DNA of 64,000 nt from Dechloromonas sp. ZY10 (GTDB lineage Bacteria; Pseudomonadota; Gammaproteobacteria; Burkholderiales; Rhodocyclaceae), in contig NZ_CP144212.1 in the NCBI RefSeq assembly GCF_041378895.1, positions 3,147,501-3,211,500 of the forward strand. The letters are read 5' to 3'. Every line of letters starts with the position of its first letter. The stretch's first letter is position 1. Made by a program: the position numbers and the translations under genes. The notes under the pieces are model-generated. The model did no database searches. It had not been told where the DNA came from and worked only from the letters and a program-made list of their open reading frames with translations. Of this stretch, positions 15,704-24,913 are shown piece by piece.

Positions 15704-16012
15704 TTACTTGGTCGCCAGAACCCAGGCTGCAAGCTTCTTGGCTTCGTCTTCGGTGACGTTGTTCGGGGGCATCGGAATCTCGCCCCAGACGCCCTTGCCA
15801 CCGGTCTTGATCTTGGCGGCCAGGGTTGCTGCAGCCTTGCCATCACCCTTGTACTTGGCTGCCACATCCTTGTAGGAAGGACCAACCAGCTTCTTGTCAA
15901 TAGCGTGGCAGGACATGCAGTTCTTGGCCTTAGCCAGAGCTTCGTCCGCCTGGGCCTGGCCCATCATGGCAATACCAGCAGCGGCCATCATTGCAACGTA
16001 AACAGCTTTCAT
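15704..16012 (-). CDS. Small periplasmic class I cytochrome c
   Basis: 102-residue precursor with a Sec signal peptide (about residues 1-22, ending AQA), then the heme motif C32-M-S-C35-H36 and a likely axial methionine, M81, in IPMPPN. The size and the GPSYKDVAAKYKGD and VTEDEAKKLAAWVLA blocks match the cytochrome c551/c8 type that shuttles electrons to nitrite reductase or a terminal oxidase. The partner cannot be told from here. It is a single gene ended by a strong hairpin. Confidence 0.93.
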   Translation of the reverse strand: MKAVYVAMMAAAGIAMMGQAQADEALAKAKNCMSCHAIDKKLVGPSYKDVAAKYKGDGKAAATLAAKIKTGGKGVWGEIPMPPNNVTEDEAKKLAAWVLATK

Positions 16013-16102
16013 TCTCTCGCTCCGTAATAGAAGAGTTGATGTTAAAAAAGCAGGCTCCGATGATATAGACGAAGGCGAACAGACGCCAGTTCTCTTACCA
16101 CC

Positions 16103-16135
16103 GGGCTGCGCTTTTTGCCAAAAAAACAGCAGCCC
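16103..16135 (-). terminator. Probable ilvD terminator
   Basis: GGGCTGC (16103-16109) pairs with GCAGCCC (16129-16135), and the inner T-run and A-run can extend the stem. It lies about 45 bp after the ilvD stop on the minus strand, before the cytochrome c gene. It has no clear U-tract outside the stem. Confidence 0.4.
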
Positions 16136-16180
16136 TGTAACAAGGGAGCAACACCACGCCCCCTGCAGGCCAAACCAAGC

Positions 16181-18034
16181 TTACTTGCGGCGAATCTGTC
16201 GCACGTCGCGCACAGCCCCCTTGTCCGCCGAGGTTGCCATCAGAGCATACGCCTGGAGCGCCGCCGAAACTTCGCGCTGGCGACTTTCCGGCTGCCAAGC
16301 AGCCTCCCCCTTGGCCTCCATGGCACCCCGGCGAGCCGCCAATTCTTCGTCGCTCACCGCCAGATGAATCCGCCGCCCGGGAATATCGATCTCGATCCGA
16401 TCTCCTTCGTTAACCAACCCGATTGCTCCGCCATCAGCAGCCTCTGGGGAAGCATGACCAATCGACAAGCCCGAGGTACCCCCAGAAAAACGGCCATCGG
16501 TCAATAGCGCACAGGCCTTACCCAACCCCATCGACTTGAGGTAAGAGGTCGGATAAAGCATTTCCTGCATACCCGGCCCCCCCTTGGGACCCTCGTAGCG
16601 AATCACGACCACATCCCCGGCGACCACCTCCCCGCCGAGAATTGCCTCGACGGCAGAATCCTGACTTTCAAAGACCCGGGCGCGCCCGGAAAACTGCCAG
16701 ATTGACTCATCAACCCCGGCCGTTTTGACGATACAGCCATCAAGAGCGATGTTTCCGTAGAGAACCGCCAAGCCGCCGTCCTTGGAATACGCGTTGGCCA
16801 GATTGCGGATGCAGCCATGGGTCCGGTCCAGATCCAGCTCATTGAAGCGACGCCCTTGGGAGAAGGCCACCTGCGTTGGCACACCGCCCGGCGCAGCCTT
16901 GAAAAACTCGTGCACGGCGATGTCATGCTCGCGAATCACATCCCAGCGATCAATCGCCTCACCGAGATTCCGCGCGTGAACAGTCGGAGCATCGCGGTGA
17001 ATCAACCCGGCGCGGTCAAGTTCCCCCAGAATTCCCATGATCCCGCCGGCGCGATGAACATCCTCGATGTGATATTTATCGGTCATCGGAGCCACTTTAC
17101 ACAAACACGGAACCGAGCGAGAAATTCGGTCAATGTCGGCCATCGTGAAATCGATTCCAGCCTCCTGCGCAGCAGCAAGAATGTGCAGAACGGTGTTGGT
17201 CGACCCGCCCATCGCCACATCGAGGGTCATGGCGTTTTCAAACGCACCGCGTGTCGCAATCGAACGCGGCAACACGGAAGCGTCGTCCTCTTCGTAGTAG
17301 CGCTTGCACAGTTCGACAGCCAGACGCCCGGCCTTCAGGAACAACTGCCTGCGGTCCGCATGCGTCGCCACCACCGTGCCATTACCGGGCAAGCTAAGAC
17401 CGAGTGCCTCGGTCAGACAATTCATCGAGTTGGCAGTAAACATTCCCGAACAGGAGCCACAGGTCGGACAGGCCGAACGTTCGATTTCATCCAGTTCTGC
17501 CTGCGGCACCGAGGCATCGGCAGCCTTAACCATCGCATCGACCAGATCCAGATGAACCACCTTGTCCTGCAATTTGACTTTGCCGGCTTCCATTGGACCA
17601 CCGGACACGAAAACAACCGGAATGTTCAAGCGCATTGCCGCCATCAACATACCCGGGGTGATCTTGTCGCAATTCGAAATACAAACCATTGCATCGGCGC
17701 AATGCGCATTGACCATGTATTCGACCGAATCGGCAATCAGATCGCGCGACGGCAACGAATAGAGCATACCGCTGTGCCCCATCGCGATGCCGTCATCAAT
17801 TGCGATCGTGTTGAACTCCTTGGCAATCCCGCCTGCGGCCTCGATTTCGCGGGCAACCATCTGCCCCAGGTCCTTCAGATGCACGTGCCCCGGCACAAAT
17901 TGAGTAAACGAGTTGACCACCGCGATGATCGGCTTGCCGAAATCGCCATCCTTCATGCCGGTGGCACGCCAAAGAGCGCGGGCACCAGCCATGTTGCGGC
18001 CATGGGTGGAAGTGCGGGAACGATACTGGGGCAT
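16181..18034 (-). CDS. ilvD: Dihydroxy-acid dehydratase
   Basis: Iron-sulfur enzyme of valine, leucine and isoleucine synthesis that converts 2,3-dihydroxy acids to 2-oxoacids. It is 617 residues, the long type. Cluster and active-site cysteines lie in [13 protein letters not shown] (near residue 122) and [17 protein letters not shown] (near 195). The C-terminal [20 protein letters not shown] is intact. It is divergent from lgt and appears to be a single-gene unit. Confidence 0.97.
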   Translation of the reverse strand: MPQYRSRTSTHGRNMAGARALWRATGMKDGDFGKPIIAVVNSFTQFVPGHVHLKDLGQMVAREIEAAGGIAKEFNTIAIDDGIAMGHSGMLYSLPSRDLIADSVEYMVNAHCADAMVCISNCDKITPGMLMAAMRLNIPVVFVSGGPMEAGKVKLQDKVVHLDLVDAMVKAADASVPQAELDEIERSACPTCGSCSGMFTANSMNCLTEALGLSLPGNGTVVATHADRRQLFLKAGRLAVELCKRYYEEDDASVLPRSIATRGAFENAMTLDVAMGGSTNTVLHILAAAQEAGIDFTMADIDRISRSVPCLCKVAPMTDKYHIEDVHRAGGIMGILGELDRAGLIHRDAPTVHARNLGEAIDRWDVIREHDIAVHEFFKAAPGGVPTQVAFSQGRRFNELDLDRTHGCIRNLANAYSKDGGLAVLYGNIALDGCIVKTAGVDESIWQFSGRARVFESQDSAVEAILGGEVVAGDVVVIRYEGPKGGPGMQEMLYPTSYLKSMGLGKACALLTDGRFSGGTSGLSIGHASPEAADGGAIGLVNEGDRIEIDIPGRRIHLAVSDEELAARRGAMEAKGEAAWQPESRQREVSAALQAYALMATSADKGAVRDVRQIRRK

Positions 18035-18092
18035 ATTCAGTCTCCGTGTCGGACGAAATCAATGCGCCGGGAGCAAGGCCTGCGGCGCGAAC

Positions 18093-18098
18093 TATAAT
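18093..18098 (+). promoter_or_regulatory. Probable lgt -10 box
   Basis: A perfect TATAAT lies 30 bp before the lgt ATG. No good -35 is seen 16-18 bp upstream. The implied leader is about 20 bases with no clear ribosome-binding site. Confidence 0.45.
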
Positions 18099-18127
18099 CG
18101 GCCAATTCTAGCCCACTCTTGCTACCG

Positions 18128-18925
18128 ATGCTGATCCACCCGCAATTCGATCCGATCGCGTTTTCGCTCGGACCACTCGCCGTCCGCTGGTACGGTCTGA
18201 TGTACCTGCTGGCCTTTGCCCAGTTCATCCTGCTCGGCCGCCTGCGCATCCGGCGCGGCAACGCCCCCTTCGATCAGGAACAACTTGACGACCTGCTGTT
18301 CTACGGAATGCTTGGCGTGATTTTCGGTGGCCGCCTCGGCCAGGTGCTGTTTTACGAACCGGGCTATTACCTGAGCAATCCTCTGGAAATCCTCGCCATC
18401 TGGAAAGGCGGGATGAGTTTCCATGGAGGCTTTCTCGGCGTGTTGATGGCCATGGCTGCATGGGCACGCAAGCATGGAACCGACTGGTTTGCCGTTACCG
18501 ACTTCATTGCACCGCTAGTGCCACTGGGGTTAGCCGCAGGGCGCCTCGGCAACTTCATCAACGGCGAGTTATGGGGCCGCGTTGCCGGGAGCGACCTGCC
18601 CTGGGCAATGGCTTTCCCGCAAGCCGGCGACTTGCTGCCGCGACATCCCTCGCAGCTTTACCACATCGGCCTCGAAGGTTTTCTGCTTTTTGCCGTGTTG
18701 TGGCTGTCGACCGTGAAAGCCCGCCCCCGCAGCTTCGCTTCGGGGCTGTTTCTGGTCGGTTACGGAGCCTGCCGTTTCGTCACGGAATTTTTCCGCGAAC
18801 CCGACGCCGGGATTTTCGGCCATTCCTACGCGATCAGCATGGGGCAATGGCTGTCGCTGCCAATGATCGCGGTCGGCCTGTTCCTGCTGCTGCGAACCCG
18901 GCGATCCGTCGAATCTTCCGCTTGA
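18128..18925 (+). CDS. lgt: Prolipoprotein diacylglyceryl transferase
   Basis: Inner-membrane enzyme that adds diacylglycerol to the lipobox cysteine of prolipoproteins. I chose the ATG at 18128 ([20 protein letters not shown], 265 residues) because homologues begin this way; a TTG three codons upstream is possible. The Lgt signature [14 protein letters not shown] lies near residue 140, and the early HWYGLMYL-like motif (here [11 protein letters not shown]) is present. About seven membrane segments are expected. Several lipoproteins in this window (51720, 60845, 23774) would be substrates. Confidence 0.97.
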   Translation: MLIHPQFDPIAFSLGPLAVRWYGLMYLLAFAQFILLGRLRIRRGNAPFDQEQLDDLLFYGMLGVIFGGRLGQVLFYEPGYYLSNPLEILAIWKGGMSFHGGFLGVLMAMAAWARKHGTDWFAVTDFIAPLVPLGLAAGRLGNFINGELWGRVAGSDLPWAMAFPQAGDLLPRHPSQLYHIGLEGFLLFAVLWLSTVKARPRSFASGLFLVGYGACRFVTEFFREPDAGIFGHSYAISMGQWLSLPMIAVGLFLLLRTRRSVESSA

Positions 18926-18949
18926 GAGTCAGGGGCGAATCTCTATAAT
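18922..18949 (+). promoter_or_regulatory. Promoter of the VOC-family gene
   Basis: TTGAGA (18922-18927), a 16-bp spacer, then a perfect TATAAT (18944-18949). It overlaps the lgt stop codon and lies 37 bp before the next ATG, so the downstream gene is likely transcribed on its own. Confidence 0.6.
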
Positions 18950-18986
18950 TATGGATTACGTCTTTCACTTACACAGGAAACAGATC

Positions 18987-19463
18987 ATGCAGCGTCCGTT
19001 CAAGGTTCTTGGCATCCAGCAAATCGCGATTGGCGGCCCTTCCAAGGAAAAACTGAAAACCCTGTGGGTTGACATGCTCGGCCTGGAAATTACCGGCAAC
19101 TTCGTTTCCGAACGCGAGAACGTCGACGAAGATATCTGCGCCATGGGCAGCGGCCCGTTCAAGGTCGAAGTCGACCTGATGCAACCGCTCGACCCAGAAA
19201 AAAAGCCAGCCGTGCATACCACCCCGCTGAATCACGTCGGTCTGTGGATCGACGATCTGCCGAAGGCCGTCGAATGGCTGTCGGCCAATGGGGTACGCTT
19301 TGCTCCCGGTGGCATTCGCAAGGGCGCCGCCGGTTTCGACATCTGCTTCCTGCACCCGAAGGGCAACGAGGAATCGCCGATCGGCGGCGAAGGCGTACTG
19401 ATCGAACTGGTTCAGGCTCCGCCTGAAGTCGTTGACGCCTTTGCCCGTCTTGCGGCTCAATAA
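18987..19463 (+). CDS. VOC-fold (glyoxalase/epimerase-like) protein
   Basis: 158 residues from [16 protein letters not shown]; the start is set by AGGAAAC eight bases upstream. The two beta-alpha-beta-beta-beta repeats of the vicinal-oxygen-chelate fold are visible, and the sequence is closest in style to methylmalonyl-CoA epimerase and lactoylglutathione lyase relatives. Likely metal ligands in the second half are the His of NHVGLWID and the Glu of GVLIELVQ. The first ligand position, usually His in xxHxAI, is Gln here (IQQIAIG), so activity and metal use are uncertain. It sits between lgt and an unknown gene with no pathway context. Confidence 0.8.
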   Translation: MQRPFKVLGIQQIAIGGPSKEKLKTLWVDMLGLEITGNFVSERENVDEDICAMGSGPFKVEVDLMQPLDPEKKPAVHTTPLNHVGLWIDDLPKAVEWLSANGVRFAPGGIRKGAAGFDICFLHPKGNEESPIGGEGVLIELVQAPPEVVDAFARLAAQ

Positions 19464-19521
19464 ACCCCATCCGCAACCGGGGCGCCACTTGGCGCCCCCT
19501 TGCCTGATGGATGGTTTCCGC

Positions 19522-20277
19522 ATGCCCCCGATTTCCGAAGAAGATCTCGAACAAACCCGCAACGCACTCGCCCCCACCCTGGACGCCACGGCGGCCATCC
19601 TGCCGTGGCTGGCGCGACCGGCGACACTCCGCTTTCCGGCGGAGCTGAACCAGCGCTGGCTGAGCGCGGCAGCCCGTCTGCACCAGACCTGGAGCAATCG
19701 CCACCTGGACGGTGACGACGACCTACGCCCGGCCTTGTTTGCTCTCTACTCAATTTGTCTGGAAACGGCCGACGCCGACTGCCTGCGCTTTGGCGAAGCC
19801 TTGGCCAGCGCAATAGACCGCCTTGAAATCAGCGGCGAACACCCAAAGCTGGTGACAGGACTGAGTGCCGCGATCGAAGCTCTGGACGAAGAAAAAGGTC
19901 TCGAACACGAAACCTTCGGCGAACGCTGCCGGCACTTTGCCCAGCGCCTGGAAAGCCTGCACGCCCAACCAGAACAGAAACGCTCGCCAGTGATTGACCG
20001 CCTGTTCATTGACGAAGCACAGGAGCGGGTTGAAGCCATGTGCGATGCACTCGCCGCCCTGCCGCCTGACGCCTATGCCCTGAAGACCGAGGCCGAGGAA
20101 CTGGCACAACACGCCGAACAACTGGAATTGTGGGGCGTCATGCATCAGGCACGACGACTCTACAAACTGACCGGCAACAAACCGGCCAGTCTGGAGTACG
20201 CCTGGTACCGGCAGCGAATCGAGGGTGAAATCGCCCATCTGAGCCAGCTGCTCAACCTGATCGAGGTCACAGCCTAA
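19522..20277 (+). CDS. Uncharacterised helical protein
   Basis: About 251 residues from MPPISEEDLEQTRNAL; an ATG five codons upstream (19507) is equally possible, and longer frames overlap the VOC gene. It has no signal peptide or membrane segment. The sequence is almost all helical, rich in Leu/Ala/Glu with charged heptads (EAQERVEAMCDALAAL, KTEAEELAQHAEQLELWG). I do not recognise a family. Codon use looks like the neighbours, so it is probably real. It converges on the PII-like gene, with a 30-bp perfect palindrome in the 45-bp gap. Confidence 0.75.
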   Translation: MPPISEEDLEQTRNALAPTLDATAAILPWLARPATLRFPAELNQRWLSAAARLHQTWSNRHLDGDDDLRPALFALYSICLETADADCLRFGEALASAIDRLEISGEHPKLVTGLSAAIEALDEEKGLEHETFGERCRHFAQRLESLHAQPEQKRSPVIDRLFIDEAQERVEAMCDALAALPPDAYALKTEAEELAQHAEQLELWGVMHQARRLYKLTGNKPASLEYAWYRQRIEGEIAHLSQLLNLIEVTA

Positions 20278-20286
20278 TGAAAATTG

Positions 20287-20316
20287 CCGGTTTTCACGGT
20301 CGACCGTGAAAACCGG
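20287..20316. repeat. 30-bp perfect palindrome, CACGGTCGACCGTG family
   Basis: The core CACGGTCGACCGTG (20295-20308) is extended by TTTT/AAAA and CCGG/CCGG to a perfect 30-bp palindrome. It lies between two convergent genes, 9 bp after one stop and 6 bp from the other. On both strands the stem is followed by a short pyrimidine- or T-containing tract, so a bidirectional terminator is plausible. It is the best-preserved copy of the family in this window. Confidence 0.9.
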
Positions 20317-20322
20317 GAAAAA

Positions 20323-20670
20323 TCAGGCAGCCCCCTCACCGCCCGGGGTGGTTTTGAATACGAAGGCCACCTTTTCCACCTCCACCATCCACACCAAGCC
20401 GTCGCCGTAGTGGCCAGTCTGAGCGATTTCGATCACCCGCTGAAAAATTGCCTCTGCAACTTCATCGGGGGCAACGATTTCGATCCGGACCTTGGGCGAA
20501 TAATCAGTCAGTTCATCCTTGATCCTGACCTTGCCCGGAACATGACGCGCCGGCGCACTGCACCCCTCCACCCGAGTCACCGTCATCCCCGGAAAACCGG
20601 ACATGGCAACCAGTGCATCACGCAGTGCCGGTAACTTGTTCGGACGAATCACGGCCTTGATTTCCTTCAT
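20323..20670 (-). CDS. PII-like signalling protein of the metal-efflux operon
   Basis: 115 residues with the GlnB fold pattern: MKEIKAVIRPNKLPALRDAL at the start and the C-terminal block TGHYGDGLVWMVEVEKV, which matches the PII signature region. The T-loop segment (about residues 37-60, SAPARHVPGKVRIKDELTDY) differs from GlnB/GlnK and lacks the usual uridylylated Tyr context. Its ATG overlaps the stop of the RND pump (ATGA), so the two are translationally coupled. A divergent PII group tied to metal-efflux operons has been described (PII-NG). Membership is my inference; effectors and targets are unknown. Confidence 0.82.
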   Translation of the reverse strand: MKEIKAVIRPNKLPALRDALVAMSGFPGMTVTRVEGCSAPARHVPGKVRIKDELTDYSPKVRIEIVAPDEVAEAIFQRVIEIAQTGHYGDGLVWMVEVEKVAFVFKTTPGGEGAA

Positions 20671-23600
20671 GCTTCGACCTCCTCTTCGTCGAACCAGCGA
20701 TAAATACTCGGCACCACCACCAACGTCAACAACGTAGATGTGATCAACCCACCGATCACCACGATTGCCAAGGGGCGCTGCACCTCGGAACCCGGCCCGG
20801 TCGAGAACAAAAACGGAATCAGGCCGAGCATGGCTACCGTCGCTGTCATCATCACCGGCCGAAAGCGCAGGGTTGCGCCCTCAACGACCGCCTCGGCAAT
20901 ACTCCGCCCCTCTTGGCGCAACGAACGGATGTAGGACACCAGCACCACACCATTCAGTACGGCAATTCCCCATAGCGCGATAAAGCCAACCGAGGCCGGA
21001 ACCGAAAGATACTCACCGGTCAGGAACAGTCCAACCACTCCGCCTATCGAGGCAAAAGGCAGCACAGTAATGATCAGGGTGGCGTAGCGCAAGGAGTTGA
21101 AGAGCAGGAAAAGCAGGAAAAAGATCGCAGCAATGGTCAGCGGAATAATGACCATCAGATGCCCCAGTGCCCGCTCCATGTTCTGGAACTGCCCGCCCCA
21201 CTCCAGATAATAGCCCTCGGGCAATTTGATCTGGTGCTCGACCTTTTGCTGCAACTCGGCCACAAATCCGCCCAGATCACGGTCTTTGACATTCACACCG
21301 ACCACAATCCGGCGCTTGCCCAGTTCCCGGGAAATCTGCGCCGGCCCGTCCATCACGCGGACACTGGCGACATCAGCCAGACGCACCTGGGCGCCATTGG
21401 GCGAAGTGATCAGGATATTGGAGATCGCCTCGACATTATTGCGGAAGCGCTCCGGCAGACGAACCACCCCGGGAAAACGCCGCTCACCCTCGAAAATCTC
21501 GGTTGCTTCCTTGCCGCCGACCGCAGTTTCGAGTACGTCATTGACATCGGATACATTCATACCCAGGCGAGCGATCGCCTGCCGATCGATTTCCACCGTC
21601 AGATACTGCTGCCCGCTAACTCGTTCGATCCGCAAATCCTGGGCTCCCTGCAAGCCCTGAGCCACCTTGCCAATCTGTCCGGCAATCCGCTTGAGCTGAT
21701 CGAGATCGTCACCAAAAACCTTGACGGCAATATCCGAACGTACCCCGGTCACCATCTCGGCAACCCGCGCCGAAATCGGCTGCGCGATCACGATCTGCGC
21801 CCCGGGCAACACCTTGAGTTTTTCACGGATGGCATTCTGTATGGTTTCCTGCGTCCAGCCCTCCGGCCACTGATCGCGTGGCAGCAAGCTGACAATCGGG
21901 GTGGACTCATTCTGCCCCTGCGGATCGGCGGGCGACTCGCCTCGTCCAACACCGGATACCGCAGACTTGACCCCTGGCACCTGCGTCACCAGACGCATTG
22001 CCTCCATTTCCATTTTGATTGACTCATCCAGAGAGATGTTGGGCACCCGAATCACGTTCGGCACAATCGAACCTTCCTTCATCTCGGGAATGAAGGCAGT
22101 CCCGAGGAAAGGCAGCAAGCCGAGGGTCAAGGCAAAAGCCAGCACCGAAACCAGCACCGTCTTGACCCGGTTAGCCAACGCCAGATGCAGCAACTTCAGA
22201 TAACGCTGCTTCATCGCCGCAATCAGGCGCGTATCGTGATCGCCATCGTGGGCTGGCGGCTTAAGCAAGTAAGTCGACATCACCGGGGTCAAGGATAGCG
22301 ACAAGATCAGCGAAATTCCCAAGGCAATCGCAATGGTATAAGCCAGCGGCGCGAACATTTTGCCCTCCATGCCTTGCAGGGTCATCAATGGCAGGAACAC
22401 CAGAATGATGATCCCGACGCCGAAAATCACTGGCGTTGCCACCTCGACCACAGCCTTGAGGATGATCCGTGTCTGGCTCTCGCCACTCTTGGCTGCCCGG
22501 CCAAGCAGGGCAAAGGCATTCTCGACCACCACCACCGAACCATCGACCATCAGACCGATCGCTATGGCCAACCCGCCGAGTGACATCAGGTTGGCGGAAA
22601 TACCCAGTTTGTTCATCGCCATGAAGGTCAACAAGGGCGTGAGCACCAGCGTCGCCACCACGATCAGCGAGGAGCGGACATCGCCAAGGAAGAGGAACAG
22701 CACCACCACCACCAGCACCACCCCTTCAAGCAGGACCTTGGTCACGGTCCACAGGGCGGCATCGACAAGTTCGGAGCGATCATAAAAGGGCACGATCTTG
22801 AGTCCCTCGGGCAACATCCCCTTACGATTGATCTCTTCGACTCGCGCCTTGATCCGGCCGACGACCTCCTTGGCATTCCCCCCGGCGATCATCATCACGA
22901 TCCCGCCAACCGCCTCGGTGGCGCCATTCTTGATCAGCGCCCCCTGGCGCACCTCGTGCCCGATCTGAACCTCCGCCACGTCACCGACGCGGACCGGAAC
23001 CCCATCTTTTTCCTTGAGCACGATCATGCGCAGGTCATCAAGATCGCGCACCAGGCCAACCCCACGAATCAGGAACTGCTCGGCGTATTGCGGCAGCACA
23101 CCACCACCGGCATTGGCGTTATTGCGTCCAACCGCCTGATATACATCGGCCACGGTCAACGCGTAATGGCGCAACTTTTCCGGATTGACGAGAACCTGGT
23201 ATTGCTTGGCAAACCCCCCTTGGGAGTTGATTTCCGCCACTCCCGGAATCGAGCGCAACAGCGGCCGGACTACCCAGTCCTGAGCGATCCGGCGTTGCAT
23301 CAACTCTTCTTGCGACAACGCACGGCCACCGTCATCCAGCCGCTCCAGCGTGTACTGATACACCTCGCCAAGCCCGGTAGACACCGGACCAAGGACAGGA
23401 ACGATGCCGTGCGGCAACTTCGGAGTCACCTCCAGCAAACGCTCCATTACCAGCTGACGGGCAAAATACACGTTGGTCTTGTCGGTAAACACCAAGGTAA
23501 TCAACGACAGCCCGGGTTTGTTCAGCGAACGCATCTCCTCCAACCCAGGCAGACCGGTCATCGCCACCTCAAGCGGCACTGTGGCAAAACGTTCGACCTC

Positions 23601-23777
23601 CTCAGGCGAACGCCCCGGTGCCTCGGTCGCAATCTGGACCTGCACATTGGTGACATCGGGGAAAGCATCCACCGACAGCTTGCGTGCAGCGTTCAGGCCA
23701 AAAAAGAAGAGTACGGCCGCGATCACCGCAACCACCAGGCGCTGCTTCAGCGCCCCCCGGACCAGAGACTCGATCAC
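20667..23777 (-). CDS. Heavy-metal efflux RND pump (CusA/CzcA family)
   Basis: Inner-membrane proton-driven pump that exports metal ions through the adaptor and outer-membrane factor encoded upstream. It is 1036 residues with the 12-segment RND layout and two large periplasmic loops. The TM4 motif reads GGLAIAIGLMVDGSVVVVENAF: it has the single Asp-Gly and VEN signature of metal RND pumps but neither the strict CzcA (DFGxxxDG) nor CusA (MVDAAIVMIEN) form, so the metal cannot be named. It overlaps both neighbours by 4 bp. Confidence 0.93.
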   Translation of the reverse strand: MIESLVRGALKQRLVVAVIAAVLFFFGLNAARKLSVDAFPDVTNVQVQIATEAPGRSPEEVERFATVPLEVAMTGLPGLEEMRSLNKPGLSLITLVFTDKTNVYFARQLVMERLLEVTPKLPHGIVPVLGPVSTGLGEVYQYTLERLDDGGRALSQEELMQRRIAQDWVVRPLLRSIPGVAEINSQGGFAKQYQVLVNPEKLRHYALTVADVYQAVGRNNANAGGGVLPQYAEQFLIRGVGLVRDLDDLRMIVLKEKDGVPVRVGDVAEVQIGHEVRQGALIKNGATEAVGGIVMMIAGGNAKEVVGRIKARVEEINRKGMLPEGLKIVPFYDRSELVDAALWTVTKVLLEGVVLVVVVLFLFLGDVRSSLIVVATLVLTPLLTFMAMNKLGISANLMSLGGLAIAIGLMVDGSVVVVENAFALLGRAAKSGESQTRIILKAVVEVATPVIFGVGIIILVFLPLMTLQGMEGKMFAPLAYTIAIALGISLILSLSLTPVMSTYLLKPPAHDGDHDTRLIAAMKQRYLKLLHLALANRVKTVLVSVLAFALTLGLLPFLGTAFIPEMKEGSIVPNVIRVPNISLDESIKMEMEAMRLVTQVPGVKSAVSGVGRGESPADPQGQNESTPIVSLLPRDQWPEGWTQETIQNAIREKLKVLPGAQIVIAQPISARVAEMVTGVRSDIAVKVFGDDLDQLKRIAGQIGKVAQGLQGAQDLRIERVSGQQYLTVEIDRQAIARLGMNVSDVNDVLETAVGGKEATEIFEGERRFPGVVRLPERFRNNVEAISNILITSPNGAQVRLADVASVRVMDGPAQISRELGKRRIVVGVNVKDRDLGGFVAELQQKVEHQIKLPEGYYLEWGGQFQNMERALGHLMVIIPLTIAAIFFLLFLLFNSLRYATLIITVLPFASIGGVVGLFLTGEYLSVPASVGFIALWGIAVLNGVVLVSYIRSLRQEGRSIAEAVVEGATLRFRPVMMTATVAMLGLIPFLFSTGPGSEVQRPLAIVVIGGLITSTLLTLVVVPSIYRWFDEEEVEA

Positions 23778-24913
23778 GCGCCCTCCAATTCCTTGCGATT
23801 GCGTTCATTGTTCAAGTGAAAAGCTCCTTCGACGACAATTTTTTCGCCGCCCTGTAAACCGGAAAGGACTACCCGCCGCCCCTGCTGCTCGGGACCGAGC
23901 TTGACCTTCAATAAGCGAAAGTTCCGCTCATCAACCATCACGAAGACATGCTCTTCGTCATTTTCACGAACCACGGCACTCGCCGGCACCACCAGCCGCT
24001 CCGCCGGCCGGGCCTCGATCAGCATGGTCGCCAGCATGGCAGGCTTGAGACGGCCATCATGGTTATCGAGTTCGGTACGCACGAGCACGGTGCGGGTTTC
24101 AGGATTTACCGTCTGCCCGACAAAAATCAGCTTACCGGTGAGTTTTTCATTGCCCAGCGCCGGCACCAGAATCGAAACAGCCTGCCCGACCCTGACCTGC
24201 GACACCTGCTGTTCGGGAACCTCGGCCTCGGCCCAGACACGAGACAAGTCGGCAATCACGAACAGGCTGTCGGCCGGCTGCACCACCTGCCCCGGCGCCA
24301 ACTTGCGCTCGACGACGACACCGCTGATCGATGCCACCACCGGCGTCACCGAATTCACCGCCCCCTGACTGCCCAGCCGGTCAATCGCCTGCGGCGTGAC
24401 TCCGAGCAACAGCAGTTGGTCGGCTGCAGCCCGAGCCTCGGCGCGCGAAATCTGATATTCACTTTCCCGCCGCTGCAACTCGGCGGCACTGATCACGTCC
24501 GCATCGAACAGGGAGCGGGCACGCTCTGCATTGCGCCGGTTGAGTTCGAGTTCAGCCCGGGCCTTCAGATAGCTCAATTGCTGGCTCGACAATTCACTGC
24601 TGTTGAGGCGGGCGAGAATATCGCCTTTTTTAACCTCCTGTCCGAGCAGCGCATCGATTTGGGTGACCCGGCCGGTCACCGTCGCCCCGATCCGGGCAAG
24701 GTGCTGCTCGTCGAAATCGATCTGCCCTGCGACGCGCAGGGTTTCCGATACCAAACTGCGCTCAACCTGACCTAAGCGCAACTGCGCCCGCAATTCAGGG
24801 GCTGGTTCGACCAGCGCCGGGTCAGCGGCAGCCCGCCCGGCTTCCGGCTGGGCCCCCTCCTTGCAGGCCGCCAGGCCAAGTACGGTCAAAGCCAGAATCA
24901 GCGCCTTTTTCAT
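23774..24913 (-). CDS. RND efflux adaptor (membrane fusion) lipoprotein
   Basis: 379 residues. A lipoprotein signal (LILALTVLGLAAC, Cys at residue 17) anchors it in the periplasm. HlyD/CusB features follow: the lipoyl-type segments ATVTGRVTQIDALLGQEVKKGD and SGVVVERKLAPGQVVQPADS flank a helical hairpin (residues about 130-185), then the beta-barrel with PETRTVLVRTEL. It links the pump to the outer-membrane channel. ATGA-type overlaps on both sides show one operon. There is no Met/His-rich metal-binding extension. Confidence 0.93.
   Translation of the reverse strand: MKKALILALTVLGLAACKEGAQPEAGRAAADPALVEPAPELRAQLRLGQVERSLVSETLRVAGQIDFDEQHLARIGATVTGRVTQIDALLGQEVKKGDILARLNSSELSSQQLSYLKARAELELNRRNAERARSLFDADVISAAELQRRESEYQISRAEARAAADQLLLLGVTPQAIDRLGSQGAVNSVTPVVASISGVVVERKLAPGQVVQPADSLFVIADLSRVWAEAEVPEQQVSQVRVGQAVSILVPALGNEKLTGKLIFVGQTVNPETRTVLVRTELDNHDGRLKPAMLATMLIEARPAERLVVPASAVVRENDEEHVFVMVDERNFRLLKVKLGPEQQGRRVVLSGLQGGEKIVVEGAFHLNNERNRKELEGA

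Noticed and set aside
20295-20308. Possible parS (ParB) or SlmA/Noc-like chromosome site
   Set aside because: The core CACGGTCGACCGTG differs from the parS centre TTTCACGTGAAA and from known SlmA and Noc sites. A role in chromosome organisation stays possible but has no support here.
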